Origin: Vespa crabro
Lineage: Eukaryota > Arthropoda > Insecta > Hymenoptera > Vespidae
Assembly (NCBI RefSeq): GCF_910589235.1
Contig: NW_025813595.1
Coordinates: 4,526,001 to 4,590,000, forward strand
Length of the DNA stretch: 64,000 nt
Direction: 5' to 3'
Below, one piece after another: positions 1 through 13,609 of this stretch (its first letter is position 1; every line of letters begins with the position of its first letter). The notes beneath the pieces were generated by a model. It made no database searches. It saw nothing but the letters and a program-made list of their open reading frames with translations, and was not told where the DNA came from. A program made the translations under genes and the position numbers.

Positions 1-141
1 AATAACGATAATAATGGTAATTATTATAACGATAATAACGATAGTTACTACAATAATAATAATAATAATAACGTTAAAAGGGATAATAACTATGTCAACG
101 ATAATAATAATAACAATAATATCAATAATAACGATAATAAC

Positions 142-180
<39 letters not shown>

Positions 181-540
181 GATATTAACGAAAAGAACGA
201 TAATAATGATAATATTCTTATCAATAATAACGATATTAAAGATTTTAAGGATAATAATAATAAGGATAATATAGATAATAACGATAGGAATAATAATATA
301 ATATAAATAGTAACAATAATAACGACAAAGACGATAATAATGATAATAATAATAACGATAATGACGATGATTATAATAACGATCATAAAGTTAATAATAA
401 AAATCATGTTAAAGATAATAACGCTAATAACGATACTAATGATAATAGCGATAATAATAATAACGATATTAAGGATAATATCGTTAATAATTGTAACAAT
501 ATTCATAATAATAACGATAATAATAATATTAACATAACGT
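1..540 (+). repeat. Degenerate triplet satellite, left edge
   Basis: A-rich triplet satellite in the prevailing orientation, with AAT, AAC and GAT words dominating. A pure (AAT)n tract of about 35 bp lies at 145-179. The array is already under way at base 1, so its true left end is outside the window. Nothing here resembles a gene: the open frames are uninterrupted runs of Ile/Thr or Leu/Ser that follow from the repeat itself. Confidence 0.95.
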
Positions 541-1010
541 TATTATCTTTATTATCGTCATTATGATTACCGTTATTATTGTTATTATCGGTAATATCGT
601 TAATATCGTTATTATCTTTATTATTATAAAAATAATTATCGTTATTATCCTAATTATCGTCAAAATCGTTATTATCTATATTATTATTAGTTTTATTATT
701 ACTATGATTAACATCGATATTTTCGTTATTATTAGTAATACTAATGTCGTAATTATCATTAATAATGTTATCGTCATAATATTTATTATCGTTATTATTG
801 TTATTAATGTTATTATTTCTACTTTTATTATTAATTTTATACAAAGTATCGTTATTATCTTTATCATTATTATTACTATTATTATCGTTATATTCGTTAA
901 TATCGTTATTATTATTATTACTATTGCCGTTATTATCGTTATTGTTATTATCGATATTATCGTAAATATCGTTATAAATATTATTAATATTTTCGTTATT
1001 ATTCGTATAT
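541..1010 (-). repeat. Inverted block of the satellite (about 470 bp)
   Basis: From about 541 the plus strand changes abruptly from AATAACGAT-type words to their complement (ATTATCGTT-type). It changes back at about 1,011. The left junction sits at the 10-bp palindrome ATAACGTTAT (534-543) and the right one at TATTAATA (1,008-1,015). Read on the minus strand, the block is an ordinary piece of the same satellite. It carries, inverted at 772-781, the marker word TATTATGACG with matching surroundings; the same word occurs in forward orientation at 2,905, 18,797 and 63,795. The block is therefore an inverted copy of a known subunit and not unrelated sequence. It is the only long strand switch I found in the window. 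Confidence 0.9.
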
Positions 1011-1870
1011 TAATAAGAGCGATAGTAACGTTAATAGTAATAACTATAAATTCGATAATAATGATATTAATGAAAATAACTATAATAATAATAATAATGA
1101 TGAAAATGATAATAACGATAACTTCGTTAATAATACTAACAATAATATCGATAATAAAGATAATAACGATAATAACTATAATAATAATAATAAAAATTTC
1201 GATAATTAAGTTAATTACGAAAATAAAGGTAATAACCACAATAACGGGAAAATCGATAATTAACGATATAGTCGATAATAACGAAATTAACGATAATAAC
1301 GATAATAACGACATTAAATGTAATAATAATAAATATAATAACGATAATATCGATAATAATAACGATAATGACAACAAAAGTAATACTAATATTACTGGTA
1401 ATAACGATAATGATGATATTGATAATAATAATAATCATAACAATACAAACTATAATAATCACCACAATAATAACAATAATAATCACCAAAATAATAACAA
1501 TAAAAACGATTATGACAAGAATAATATTAATAATAATAACGATAATAATGATAATAACGATATAATCGTTAATAACAATTACAATAATAACGATAATTAC
1601 TATAATAATGTTAATTATAATAATAATTATACCGATTATAACGATAATATCAATAATAATAATATAAGAGCGATAATAACGTTAATAGTAATATCTATAA
1701 ATTCGATAATAAGGATATTATGGAAAATAACTATAATAGTAATAATAAATATATCAATAATAACGATATTAACAATAACAACAATAACAATAATAACAAT
1801 AATACGATTATTACGGTAATAACAAAAACAATAAGATTAATAAAAATATCGATAATAAGTTTAATTACGA
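1011..1870 (+). repeat. Two diverged copies of a 651-bp-spaced subunit
   Basis: The word AAGAGCGATA at 1,015 and its relative at 1,666 open two similar stretches. Both continue with GTTAATAGTAATA, then ATAAATTCGATAATA, then a GATATTA...GAAAATAAC segment. The spacing is 651 bp, a multiple of three. Related openings occur at about 47,585 and 55,142. The triplet register shifts within the first copy at about 1,240-1,280, next to GGGAAAATCGATAATTAACG, which argues against any protein-coding constraint. Confidence 0.8.
1198..1400 (+). repeat. Subunit shared with 58,248-58,430
   Basis: This stretch contains GTTAATTACGAAAAT, GGTAATAACCAC, AATCGATAATTAAC and GACATTAAATGTAATAATAA (the last starting at 1,310). 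The same words occur in the same order near 58,250-58,430, with the last at 58,344. A weaker third relative of the opening words is at about 1,855-1,890. The pair lies on opposite sides of the retrotransposon island, so the arrays left and right of the insertion belong to one family. Confidence 0.85.
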
Positions 1871-4800
1871 AAATAACGGTAAAAACGATAATAACGATAA
1901 TATTGTCGATAATAATAACAAATTTTAACGATAATGATAATAACAAATAATAATAACAATAGTAAATATAAGAAAGATAATAAAAATAATAATATTAAAG
2001 AAAGTAACGTCAATAGTAATAATAAAAATAACAATAATAACGATAATAACGATAATAATGATAATAATAATAATAATAATATTGTTAATAACAATAATTA
2101 GTATATTACCGATAATAATAGTGGTAATGATAACAAGAAAAAAAATAACGATAATAACGATTCAACGCTAGGAACGATAATAACTATACTAACGATAATG
2201 ACGATAATATCGATAATAATAATAATAATATTAGCAATAAAAACAATAATAACGATAATAACAACAATTATAATAAGGATAATAACGTTAATAATGATAA
2301 TAATAATAAAGAAAACAATGATAATAACAAAATTAACGATACTAATAATAAAGACAATAACGATATTATCGATAATAATAATAATAATAATAGAAATAAT
2401 AAACATAATAAGGATATTAAAGTTTCTAACGATAATAATATTAACTAAATTAACGATAATAACAGTTGTGATGATAGGAACGATAATAAAATAAATAATA
2501 ATAAAAATAAAAACCTCAATAACAATAATAACGATAAAAATAAAAGAAGTAATAGGAATGTTATGAATAAAAATTATTATGACGGTAATAACGATAATAA
2601 TAGAAGAAATAATAACAGTAATAACAATAATAGCGATGAAAACGTATTTAATATCAATTATAATAACTATAACGATAAGATGGATAAAAATAATATCAAT
2701 ATTTACGATAATATCGATAATAATAATAATAATAATAACTATAATAACTATAATGACGAAAATAACAATTATAATAATAACGATAATAAAGATAGTAACG
2801 TTAATAATAATAATAAAAATAATAATTATAATAACGATATTAAGTACAATAACGATAATAATGTTGGTAATCTTGTCAATAATAACAATAATAACGATAA
2901 TAAATATTATGACGATAACAATATTAATGATAATATCGACAGTATTAATAATAATGATAATGATAATATCGATAGTAACGATAATAATAATAATAATAGT
3001 ATCTATTGTAACAATAATAACGATAATGATGATAATAATAGTAATTATATTAACGATTCTGACGATAATAACGAAAATAACGTTAATAATAGTAAAATAA
3101 TAACGATAATTGCGTAAATAACGAGAATAATAAACGTAATAATAGCGATAATAACGATAACAATAATATGAATAATATGCCTAATAACGACATTAACGAC
3201 TATAACGTTAATAATAATAACGATAATAACGATAATATCGAAAATATTATTAACAATATTAACGAAAATATCATTAAGTATAATAATAATAAAAAAAGTT
3301 ATAAAAATAATAACGATAATAACGATAATAATGATGATAACCATAATAATGATAAGAATGATCATCATATTAACGATAATAAGGATAATAATCATTACGA
3401 TAATAACGGTAATATCGATAAAAGTAATAGAAATAATAACGATTATATCAATAATAATAATAATAATAATAATAACGATAATAACAATAATAACGGTTAT
3501 AATATTAATAATAATAACGAAAATAATTATAGTAATGATTATAACTATAATAAGGTAAATAACGGTAATAAAAATAAAAATAAAAACTTCAATAACGATA
3601 ATAACAAAATTAGTAATATTAATAATAAAGCTAAAAACGATAATAACGATAATAACGTATCATAATAATATCGATAAACACGATAAAATCGAAAATAATA
3701 ATAAAAACTTTAACGATAAAATCGATAAAAATAATAATAATTTTAACGTTAATAACCATAATAAAAATAATAATAATAGCAATAATAACCATAACAAGGA
3801 AAATAACGATGATGATATTAACGAAAATAACGATAATAGTAATAAATATAATATCGATAGTAACAATAATAACTATAAAGACGATAATAACGGTAATGAT
3901 AATAACGATAATGAAGATGGTTATAATAAAGATAATATCTATAATAACGGTATTAATATTAATAATAATAATAGCGATAATAACGATATTAATGATAATA
4001 ACGATAATAATAAAAGCAATTATAACGATAATAACAATAATTATGGTAATAACAATAATAATTATAATAGTGATAGCATTAATAACGATATTTACGATAA
4101 TAATAATAATAATAAAGATAATAACATTATTAACGATAATAAAAATAATAACGATAATAACGTTATAGACGATAATATCGATATTGATAATAAAAATATT
4201 AACGATAGAAATAATAATAATATTAACAAAATAACGATAATAACGAAATTATCGATAATAACGATAATAATAATAGTAATAATAATAACGATAATAAACA
4301 TAATAACGATAATCATAATAATAATAATAATAACTATAATAACGATAATAACGATAATGACGCTAATAAAAAAATAATAATAGCAATAAAAACGAAAAAT
4401 ACGATAATAAAAATAGTAATAATAACGATAATAACGATAATGATTATAATAATAATAACGATAATAACGACAATATTAATGATAATAATAACGATAAAAA
4501 TGATAATAACGATTACAACGATATTAATAATAATAACAATAATAATAATAATAATAATAATAAAAATAGTTATTATAATAAGGATAATAATATTAGTAAC
4601 CATAAAAATTATAACAATAATAACGATAATAACGATAACAAAGATAACAATATTAAATATAATAACGATAATAATAATAACAACAATAATAATGGTAAAA
4701 AAGTTTAAGGGAAATAATAAAAATAATAATAAAGATAATATAGATATTAACAATATTAACGCTAATAATTATAACAATAATAACGATAATAACTATAATT

Positions 4801-5260
4801 ACTACAATAATAATAATAATAATAATAATAATAAAGTTTATAACGATATTAATAATACTAATAATAACAATAAAAACGATAATAACGTTAATAACGATAG
4901 TAATAATAATAATAATAATAACGATAATATCGATATCAACGATAATAACGATAAGAATAATAACAGTAATAAGGATAAGAATGATAATAATGACAATAAC
5001 GGTAAAAATTAAAATAATTATTACAATATTAACGTATTAACGTTCATAAAGGAAACAATAATAACGATAATAACGATAAAAACTAATATAATAGTAACAA
5101 TAATAACGATAACAACGACACTAATAATAATAATAATAAAAATCATAACGATAATTACGATCATAATGACAATAAAGTCAATAACAATAATATTAATAAT
5201 AACGACAATAACGAAAATGACGATAATAACGATAGTAATAATAATAATAAAAATAATAAT

Positions 5261-5297
<37 letters not shown>

Positions 5298-8200
5298 TCG
5301 ATAATAAAGATAAAAACGACGATAACATTAATGTAATAACGACAATATTAATAATAATGATATCAATAATAACCATAATAACGATAGTAATATTGATAAT
5401 AATAATGATAATTTCGATATTAATGACAATAACGATAATAATAATAATAACAATAATAACGATAATAACGATAATAACGTTAATACCGATAATAATAATA
5501 ACGATAATATCGTTAAAGGTAATAATAATAATAATAGCAACAGTATCGAAAATAACGATAATAGTAATAATGATATAGAAGATAATAATAATAATCATAA
5601 GAACGATAATAACGATAATTACAATAATAGCGATAATTACGATAATAACGATAATAAAAATAACGATAATAACGATAATAGCAACAATAATAACGATAAT
5701 GAAAAGAGTAATAATAATATTTATAACAATAATAATGATAATTATGATTATCATAATAACGATAATAACAATACTGTTTAATGATAATAACGGTAATGAC
5801 GATAGTAATAAGAGTCATAATATGATAATAAGAATAATAATAGTAATAAAAATATTGATAATTAGAATATATCGTTAAAAACGACATAAATAATAACAAT
5901 ATTAACAATAATAACGATAAAAACGATAAGAAATATAATTATAATAAAATTATTAACGATAATTACTTTTATTACGATAATAACAATAATAACCATAATA
6001 AAAATAATAATAAAATTCATAAAATCAATAATAACGATAATAGTAGTATTAATTACGATAAGAACGATAATAACAATAAAAACGATAACAAGAATAATGA
6101 TAATAACGATAATAACGGTAATAGCGGTAACATTAATTACGATAATAAAGATAATAACGATAATAAAAATAATAATAAGATCAATAATAACGATAATAAG
6201 GATGACTTCGATAATAATAATAACAATAATATCAATTGTAACAATAATAATAATAATTAAAACAATAATAACGCTAATAACGATAAGAACGATAATTACG
6301 TTAATCATACTATCAATATTAACCATAATAACGAAACTAATAAATACGAAAATAATATTAATGATGATAATGATAATAAAGATAAAAACAATAATAACGA
6401 CAACAATAATATCGATAATAACGATAATTATTATAATGATTATAATAAAACTAATAGTAATAATGACCATGATGACATTATTAACGATAACCATAATAGG
6501 GATAATAACAACATTGACAATAATAAGGATAATTAAGAAAAAAATAATATATAATAATAACAACAAAAACGATAAAAACGGTAATAACGTTACTAATAAT
6601 AATAGTAATATTGATAATAACGATAATAACCATAATAACAATAATAAAAAATATTATATTAATATTCTTAACGGTAATAACGATAATAACGATATAAATA
6701 ATAATAACAATAATAATAATAATAACGATATAAAGGGTAATAACAAAAATGACGATAATAATAATAATAACAACATTGATAATTACAATAAAACGTTAAA
6801 AAAGATATTAACAATAACAATATTAACAATAATGACGATAAGAACGATAATAACTATAATTATAATAAAATTAATAACGATAGTTACTATAATGTCGACA
6901 ATAACGATAATAATAACAACAATAATAACGATAATTATTGTAATATCGATAATAACTCAAATAATAAAATCAATATTAATTTTAACTATAATAACGATAA
7001 TAAAGATAATAATAATAACAATATTATCGATAATATGGATAATGACGATATTATTATTATTAGTAATAACAATAATGACGATAATAACGATACATACGAT
7101 TATAACGATAATAATAATAATAATGATGAAGATACTAAAGATATAACATTAATAATGAAAATAATAATAATTATAATAGCGATTATAACAATAAAACCAT
7201 AATAACGATAAAAATTATAATGTCGAAAATATTAATAATATTAACAGTAATATCGTATATAGCGATAATAATAATAATAATAATAATAATGATACTATCG
7301 ATAATAACGATAATAATCATAATAATAATAATAACAATATTAACAATATGAACGATATAATCATTAATAACGATATTATCGATAATAATAATATCAGTAG
7401 TAAAGATAAAAACAGTAATATTAATAATAATAATAACAATAATAACGATAATAACGATTATATAGATGGTAATAAATATAATAATAACAATAATAAAAGT
7501 AATAACAGTAAAAACGGTAATAACGATAATCATGATGGCAATAATAAAGTTAGTAACGATAATTATTATAATGCCGTTAATAATAATAATAATAATAATA
7601 ACAATTATTACGGTAATAAAGTTAATAATTATTACAATAATATCGATGATAACGGTAATAACGGCATTAATAACAATAATAATAATACCCATTATAAATA
7701 TAATAACGATGATAACAATAATAGTAATTATAATAATAACAACAATAACGATAGTAACTTTAATAATAATAAAATTAATAATAATATTTACGATCATAAA
7801 GTTAAAAATAATTTCAAATAATATGGATGACAAAATTAATATTAATAATAATAATAACAATAACAATGATACTAAAAATAATAAAAATAATAACGACAAT
7901 AACGATAATAATAATAAAATTAATAACGATAATTACGATAATAACGATAATAATTATAGCAATAGTAACGATAATAACGATAATAATGGTAATAATAATA
8001 ATTACAATACTAACAATATTAACTATCATAATAATATCGATAATGACGATAAAATAATAATTATAATAGCGATATTAACGATAATAACGATAATAATAGT
8101 AGCGAAAATAACAATAATAATTATGTTAATAATAACGATAATAACGATAGTAACGATTATAATAATAATAATAACGATAATATCTATAATAACTGTATTA

Positions 8201-8309
8201 ATGATATTTATAATATTAATAATAAAGATAATAAAGTTATTAATAGTAGTAATAAAAACACTCATAACAACAATAACGATCATAGCGATAATAATGATAA
8301 TAAGGATAA
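1871..8309 (+). repeat. Degenerate triplet satellite, no gene seen
   Basis: Continuous A-rich triplet satellite in forward orientation. Recognisable family words inside it include AAAGTTTCTAA near 2,418 (also near 48,824 and 60,123) and the marker TATTATGACG at 2,905 with flanks like those at 18,797 and 63,795. A pure (AAT)n tract of about 34 bp lies at 5,264-5,297. I could not pair most of this stretch with longer units elsewhere by eye. No ribosomal, tRNA or protein signal is visible. Long Asn- or Ile-rich open frames are by-products of the repeat. Confidence 0.93.
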
Positions 8310-8334
8310 TTTTTTTTTATTTTTTATTTTTTTT
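8310..8334 (-). other. A-rich 3' tail of the retrotransposon
   Basis: On the plus strand this is T9-A-T6-A-T8, so on the minus strand it is an A tail with two T interruptions. It immediately follows the 3' untranslated region and abuts the satellite. This fixes the element's orientation as minus. The interruptions may be decay or an A-rich simple tail. Confidence 0.88.
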
Positions 8335-8617
8335 GACGGTCTGTGAATGCCAATTTTTACGCACTTACCTAGGGTCCCTGACCGCTAGAGGAACCCTTTA
8401 CCATTTGGGTCCCCCGTTATTGTCCCTGGAGTGTCGGGCTCATCGTTGGAATAGACACTACCGACTAAACGCATTTCCATCCTAGTGGCATAGTGAAACC
8501 ATCCCTGCACCGCTTTGTAGCATTACTTCGGAATGACACCACTGCCTCATGTCCCTAAACTGGTCTCTCTCATTCGGTTCTAAGTGGCAGGAACCTGGAA
8601 CAACATTGGTGGCACGT
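8335..8617 (-). other. 3' untranslated region of the retrotransposon
   Basis: About 280 bp of mixed-composition sequence lies between the probable ORF stop and the A-rich tail, read on the minus strand. It contains no open frame that continues the protein. It holds a short stretch reading TTTAGTCGGTAGT followed later by GAGCCCGACACTCC. In non-LTR elements this region carries the 3' signal recognised by the reverse transcriptase, but no specific structure can be assigned by eye. Confidence 0.75.
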
Positions 8618-9211
8618 CTATGGGCCATCCATAACCATCTTCTTGTTGCGTAAGATTTCCCTTACGTAACAGACCACCCTGTTCCACTTCATCTGCCCTC
8701 GCAGCATTTTCTCGACATTGTTGTCCAGCAAGATGTCCCCAAGCTCCTGCTCTAAGGCAAGTCATTCGGCGCTCCACCGGGTACATATGAAGAACGTGTG
8801 GTTTGCATCTTCTTTGATCGAATCCCCATAGGGGCAGTAGCCGTTTGCTACTTACCCCATCTTTGCGAGGAAGGAGAGGAACAGGCCATGCCATGATAAG
8901 AATTGGGTGAGGTAGAAATTTACCTCACCCGCCTTTCGGGTTATCCAGTTGTCAAGTCGACCATTGAGTCGGGCAGTCCATCTGCCCCTAAGTTCCTGCT
9001 CCCATCTGCTTTGTCAGGTCTCGATGCTGTTAGACCCGGCTTACTATGATGCCTCCTCCTTCCCCAGAACGGGCTTCTGCTGATGGACGAATTGTCTCTC
9101 CTTGGCTAGTAGGTCGATCGGGATTACCCCGATGACAATTAGCACTGCGGGCTCTGAGACCGTGCTGTAGGAGCACGCGATTCGGAGAGTACTCCTCTTG
9201 TGTACCGCGAC
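8618..9211 (-). pseudogene. Non-LTR retrotransposon ORF2 fragment: C-terminal RT region with zinc finger, broken
   Basis: One minus-strand frame of 198 codons keeps the order of blocks found after the reverse-transcriptase domain in arthropod LINE-type ORF2 proteins. Residues 8-20 read TLRIACSYSTVSE and 28-39 read GVIPIDLLAKER. Next come GRWTARL (76-82), W89 followed by TRKAGEVNFYLTQFLSWHG (91-109), and a CCHC-like finger with C126, H138 and C143 followed by TRW (144-146). A helical tail spans about 151-195 with VEKML (166-170) and W176. The second cysteine expected close after C126 is absent; the sequence reads CPYG. Premature stops lie at 9,046-9,044 (TAG), 9,043-9,041 (TAA), 9,016-9,014 (TGA), 8,854-8,852 (TAA) and 8,764-8,762 (TGA). 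TAG at 8,620-8,618 may be the original stop. No frameshift is needed between the blocks. The catalytic RT core and endonuclease are missing, so the fragment is non-functional. Confidence 0.88.
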
Positions 9212-9212
9212 T

Positions 9213-12200
9213 ATAAAATAATGACAATAATTACGTTTATAAATATAATGACGATAATAATAATATTAATAATAACGATAATCACGATAATAAAGTTAAT
9301 AATAATAATAACAATATCGATAATAACGATAATAAAGGTAATATAGATAATAATAATAACAATAAAAAAGAAAATATAGATTTTAATAATAATAATAATA
9401 GCGATATTAACGATAACAACGATAATAATAATAGTAATAATAACGATCATTACGATAATGTTGGTAATAATAATAATAATAATATCGATAATAACGATAA
9501 TAACGGTAATAAATATAATAATAATAAAAATAATAAAGAAAATAACGATAATATCGATAATAATGATAATAATAACTAAAATTATAACGACAATAAAAAT
9601 AACGATAATAACGATAATATCGATAATGAGATAATAATATTATCAATAATAACGATAATAATAATAGTCATAAACACAATAATAAAGACAATGACGATAA
9701 TAACGATTATATAAAAAACGATAACAACACTAATAGTAATAATAATAATAATATTAATAATAACGTTAATATCGAATATAATTATCATTATAATGAAGAT
9801 AATGGCGATATTAACGATAATGACGATAATAATAATAACAACAGTAACGCTAATTACGATAATAATTATCAAAACATAGTTAATAATATTTATAATAACA
9901 ATGCTAACGATAATAAAAATAATAGTATTAACAATAATGCCGATAATGACGATAATAACGATAATAACGATCATTACGGTAAAAATATTATTAATAATAA
10001 CAATAATAATAATAATAACGATATTAAGGATAATAACGATAACGTAAATAATAATAATAAAAATAATAACGATAATAGCGATAATAAAGATAATATTGAT
10101 AATACTACCAACACTATTAAAGAAAGAAACGATTATAATAATAATAGTAATAACAATAAAAACATTAATGATACTAATGATATTATCGATAATCGTAATA
10201 ATAATAATAATAACGATAATAACAGTTATAATGATAATAATTATAATAATAACAATATTAAAAATAATAACTGTAATAACGATAACAACGATAATAATTG
10301 TAGTAATAATAACAATAATAACATTACTAACGATAATAACGATATTAAAGATTATAATAATTACGATAATAACGATAATATTCATAATAATAATAACAAT
10401 ATCAACGAAAATTCCGATAATAATAATAATGACAATAATAACGACAAGAAAGGTGATAACGATAATATCGATAATAATAATATGGATTGTAACAATAAAA
10501 GCGATTATAATAATAAAAATAATAACGATAATTACGATATTAGCGATAATAATAATAACAACAATAACCATAATAAGGGTAATATCTAAAATAACGATAA
10601 TAACGATAATAACAGTAATAGTAACAATAATAATAACGATGCTAACGATAATAACACCAATAATAATGATAATAATAATAATAATAAATATAACAATGGT
10701 AACGATATTACCGATAAATACGATTATATAATAACGATGATAACGAAAATATTAATAATAATTATGACGATAATAACGATATTCACCATAATAATAATAA
10801 TAATAATAAAGATAATAACGATATCAACGATAATAATTGTAGTAATGAAAACAATAATAAGTATACTAACATTAATAACGATACTAACGATAATAATAAT
10901 ATCGATAGTAAGGAAAATACCGATAATAGTAATAAGAATAACAACTATAAGAACGTTGAATTCGATAATAATAGAACTAATAACAACAAAAATATCATTA
11001 ATAAAGAAGAATTAATAAAGACAATAACGGTAATTATCATAACATTTATAACGATGAAAACCAAAATAAGGATAATAGCGTTAATAACGGCAATTATAAT
11101 AATAATAATAACGATGTTAACGATAATAACGATAGTAATGTTAATAACGTTAATTATTATATTAATAATAAATATAATTACGACAGTATTAATAATAATA
11201 ATAACGGTAATAACGATATAAACGATAATAATAATAATAATAAATATAATAACGATATTAATCATAATAACGATAATAGTTATAATAACTATAACAAAAA
11301 AAATAATAATAACAATAATAAAAATAATTACAATAATAATGACAATAATAATATCAATAATAACGATATAACGATAATAATAAAGATAATAACGATATTA
11401 ACGGACATAAAGATAATAATAATAATAACGATAATAATAATAACGATAATAACGATAATTTCGGTAATAACATTTAAAATATTAACGAAAAAATCGATAA
11501 TAATAATAATAATAATAACAATAATTACGATAAGAACGATAAAATCGGTAATAACGATAATAATAATTACGATAATGCCGGTAATAATAATAACGATAAT
11601 AACGTTACTAACGATAATAACGAAAAGAACGATAATGACGATAATAACGATAATAATAATAATATAACCATAATAACGATATTAATGATAGTATCGATAA
11701 TAACGATAATAATAAAAAAGATAAAGACGGTAATAATAATAATAATAACAATATTAACGAAAATAACAATAAATATAATTACAATATTATCGATAATGAC
11801 GATAATGTCAATAATAACGATAACAATAATAAGGTTTATAACTATAGTATCGATATAATTATCATCAATAATACCGTTTATAGCGATAATAATAATTATT
11901 ATAATAAAAATAATAATGAAAATAAATATATAATAATGATAATAATTATAACAATATGAACGATAATAACGCAATTATTAGGAATAATAATAAGAATAAT
12001 AACGATAATATAAAATATAACGATAATTATAATATCATTAATAGCGATAATAAAGTTAATAACTATATTGACAATAAGAACAATAATAATAATAACGATA
12101 AGAAAGGTAATAATAATAACAACAATATAGATAATAACTGTAATAAGGATAATAATAATAACAATTATAACGAGAAAATCGATAATAATAATTATAACGA

Positions 12201-12880
12201 TAATAAAAATAATACTAAAAATAACAAAAAACGATAATAATAATAAAAATATCAATAATAACGTTAATATCGATAAGAAGGATAAGAGTAAAAATAATAA
12301 TATCGATAACATCAATAATAGAGATATTAACGAAAATAATAATTATAATTGCTACGATAAACTTCATAATAACGATATTAACGATAATAATAATAATAAT
12401 TATAACGATAAACAACATAATAACGATAATAATGATAATACTAATAATAATTATTATGATAAACACGATAAGAATGATAGTAACGATAATAATAATAAGT
12501 AATACTTTAATAACTATAATTACGATAGTATCAACATTAATAATAGTAATAATATCAATAGTAACGATAATAATGGTTATAACGATAATAATATTAGAAA
12601 AATAATATTAATAACGATAATAGTAATAATTATAATAATAATAATAATAATAATAATTTTAACGTCACTAATGATATTTATGATTATATAATGATATAAC
12701 GGAAAAATAATAATAATAATAATATCGATAATAACGGTAACAACGGTTACAACGATAATAATAATAAAGAAATTACAATAATTACAATAATAACGATAAC
12801 AATTATAAAACGATAATAATAATAAAGGTAATAGAAATAATAACATTCATAATAAAAACAATATAATTATATTAACAGTT
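9213..12880 (+). repeat. Degenerate triplet satellite right of the insertion
   Basis: The same A-rich triplet satellite in the same orientation resumes directly after the retrotransposon. I could not pair this 3.7 kb with a longer unit elsewhere by eye. No gene, RNA or regulatory site is visible. The triplet register changes repeatedly and all long open frames are repeat-driven. Confidence 0.9.
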
Positions 12881-13609
12881 ATGAGGACAATAACGATTAT
12901 AATAACAATAACAACGATAATATTGATAATAATAAAAACAATAATAAAGATAATATGGACAATAATAATTATAAAAATAATAATAATAATAATATCGATA
13001 ATATCGATAATAACGATAATATTAATATTATTAATAACAACAATGACAATAATAACGATAATAAGGATAATAATAAATACGATAAAGCCGTTAATATCGA
13101 CAATAATATTAACAATATTAATGATACTATCGATAATAATATTAACAATATTAACGATAATATCGATAATAATAATAACATTATTAACGATAATATATAT
13201 AAAAATTAATACAATAATAATAATAACACTAATAATGATAATACCGATAATAACGATGATAATAATAATAACGATAATAAGGATAATAACCACAATAATA
13301 GTATTAATAATAAAGATAACAACGATTTTAACGATAATAATGACAGTAATAATAAAAATAAAAACGATAATAACGAAAACAATTATAATACCGATAATAG
13401 CGATAATAACAATTAAAATCCTATTAACGATTTTAATATTTATAATAATAACAATAATACAAATAATAACGATAATAACGATAATAATAGTAGTAATAAT
13501 AACAATTATTACACTAATAATGTTAAAACGATAATAACGATAATATTAGTTTAATAATAACAATAATAACAATAAAAACGATAATAAGGTTATTAACGAT
13601 AATATCTAT

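Larger units (their letters stand above)
8310..9212 (-). mobile_element. 5'-truncated non-LTR retrotransposon (R1/I/Jockey-like), decayed
   Basis: This is the only ordinary-complexity sequence in the window, with roughly half G+C against a flank that is mostly A and T. On the minus strand it runs from a fragment of the reverse-transcriptase ORF (9,211-8,618) through a 3' untranslated region (8,617-8,335) to an A-rich tail (8,334-8,310) that touches the satellite directly. That order, with loss of the 5' part and a terminal A tail, is what target-primed reverse transcription leaves. The 5' edge is placed at 9,209-9,213, where the ORF frame gives way to triplet repeat. Target-site duplications cannot be called because both flanks are low complexity. 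The clade is inferred from conserved protein blocks; R1 versus I, Jockey or LOA-type is not resolved. Confidence 0.9.

Noticed and set aside
563..1819. 418-codon open frame, Ile/Val-rich then Asn-rich
   Set aside because: It crosses the inverted block and a change of triplet register, so its three compositional zones simply reflect which phase of the repeat is being read. There is no domain, signal or start context.
8310..8334. Poly-T run as a transcription terminator
   Set aside because: It is better explained as the A tail of the minus-strand retrotransposon, directly after its 3' untranslated region.
8580..8894. 104-codon minus-strand open frame in the island
   Set aside because: It overlaps the LINE fragment in another frame. 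The frame with the conserved GEVNFYLTQFLSWHG and finger motifs is the real one, despite its stops.
9030..9227. 65-codon minus-strand open frame at the 5' edge of the island
   Set aside because: Out of frame with the conserved ORF2 blocks and running into satellite; a shadow.
8290..9235. Target-site duplication of the retrotransposon
   Set aside because: Short matches such as AATAATGA occur on both sides, but they occur everywhere in the satellite, so no duplication can be asserted.
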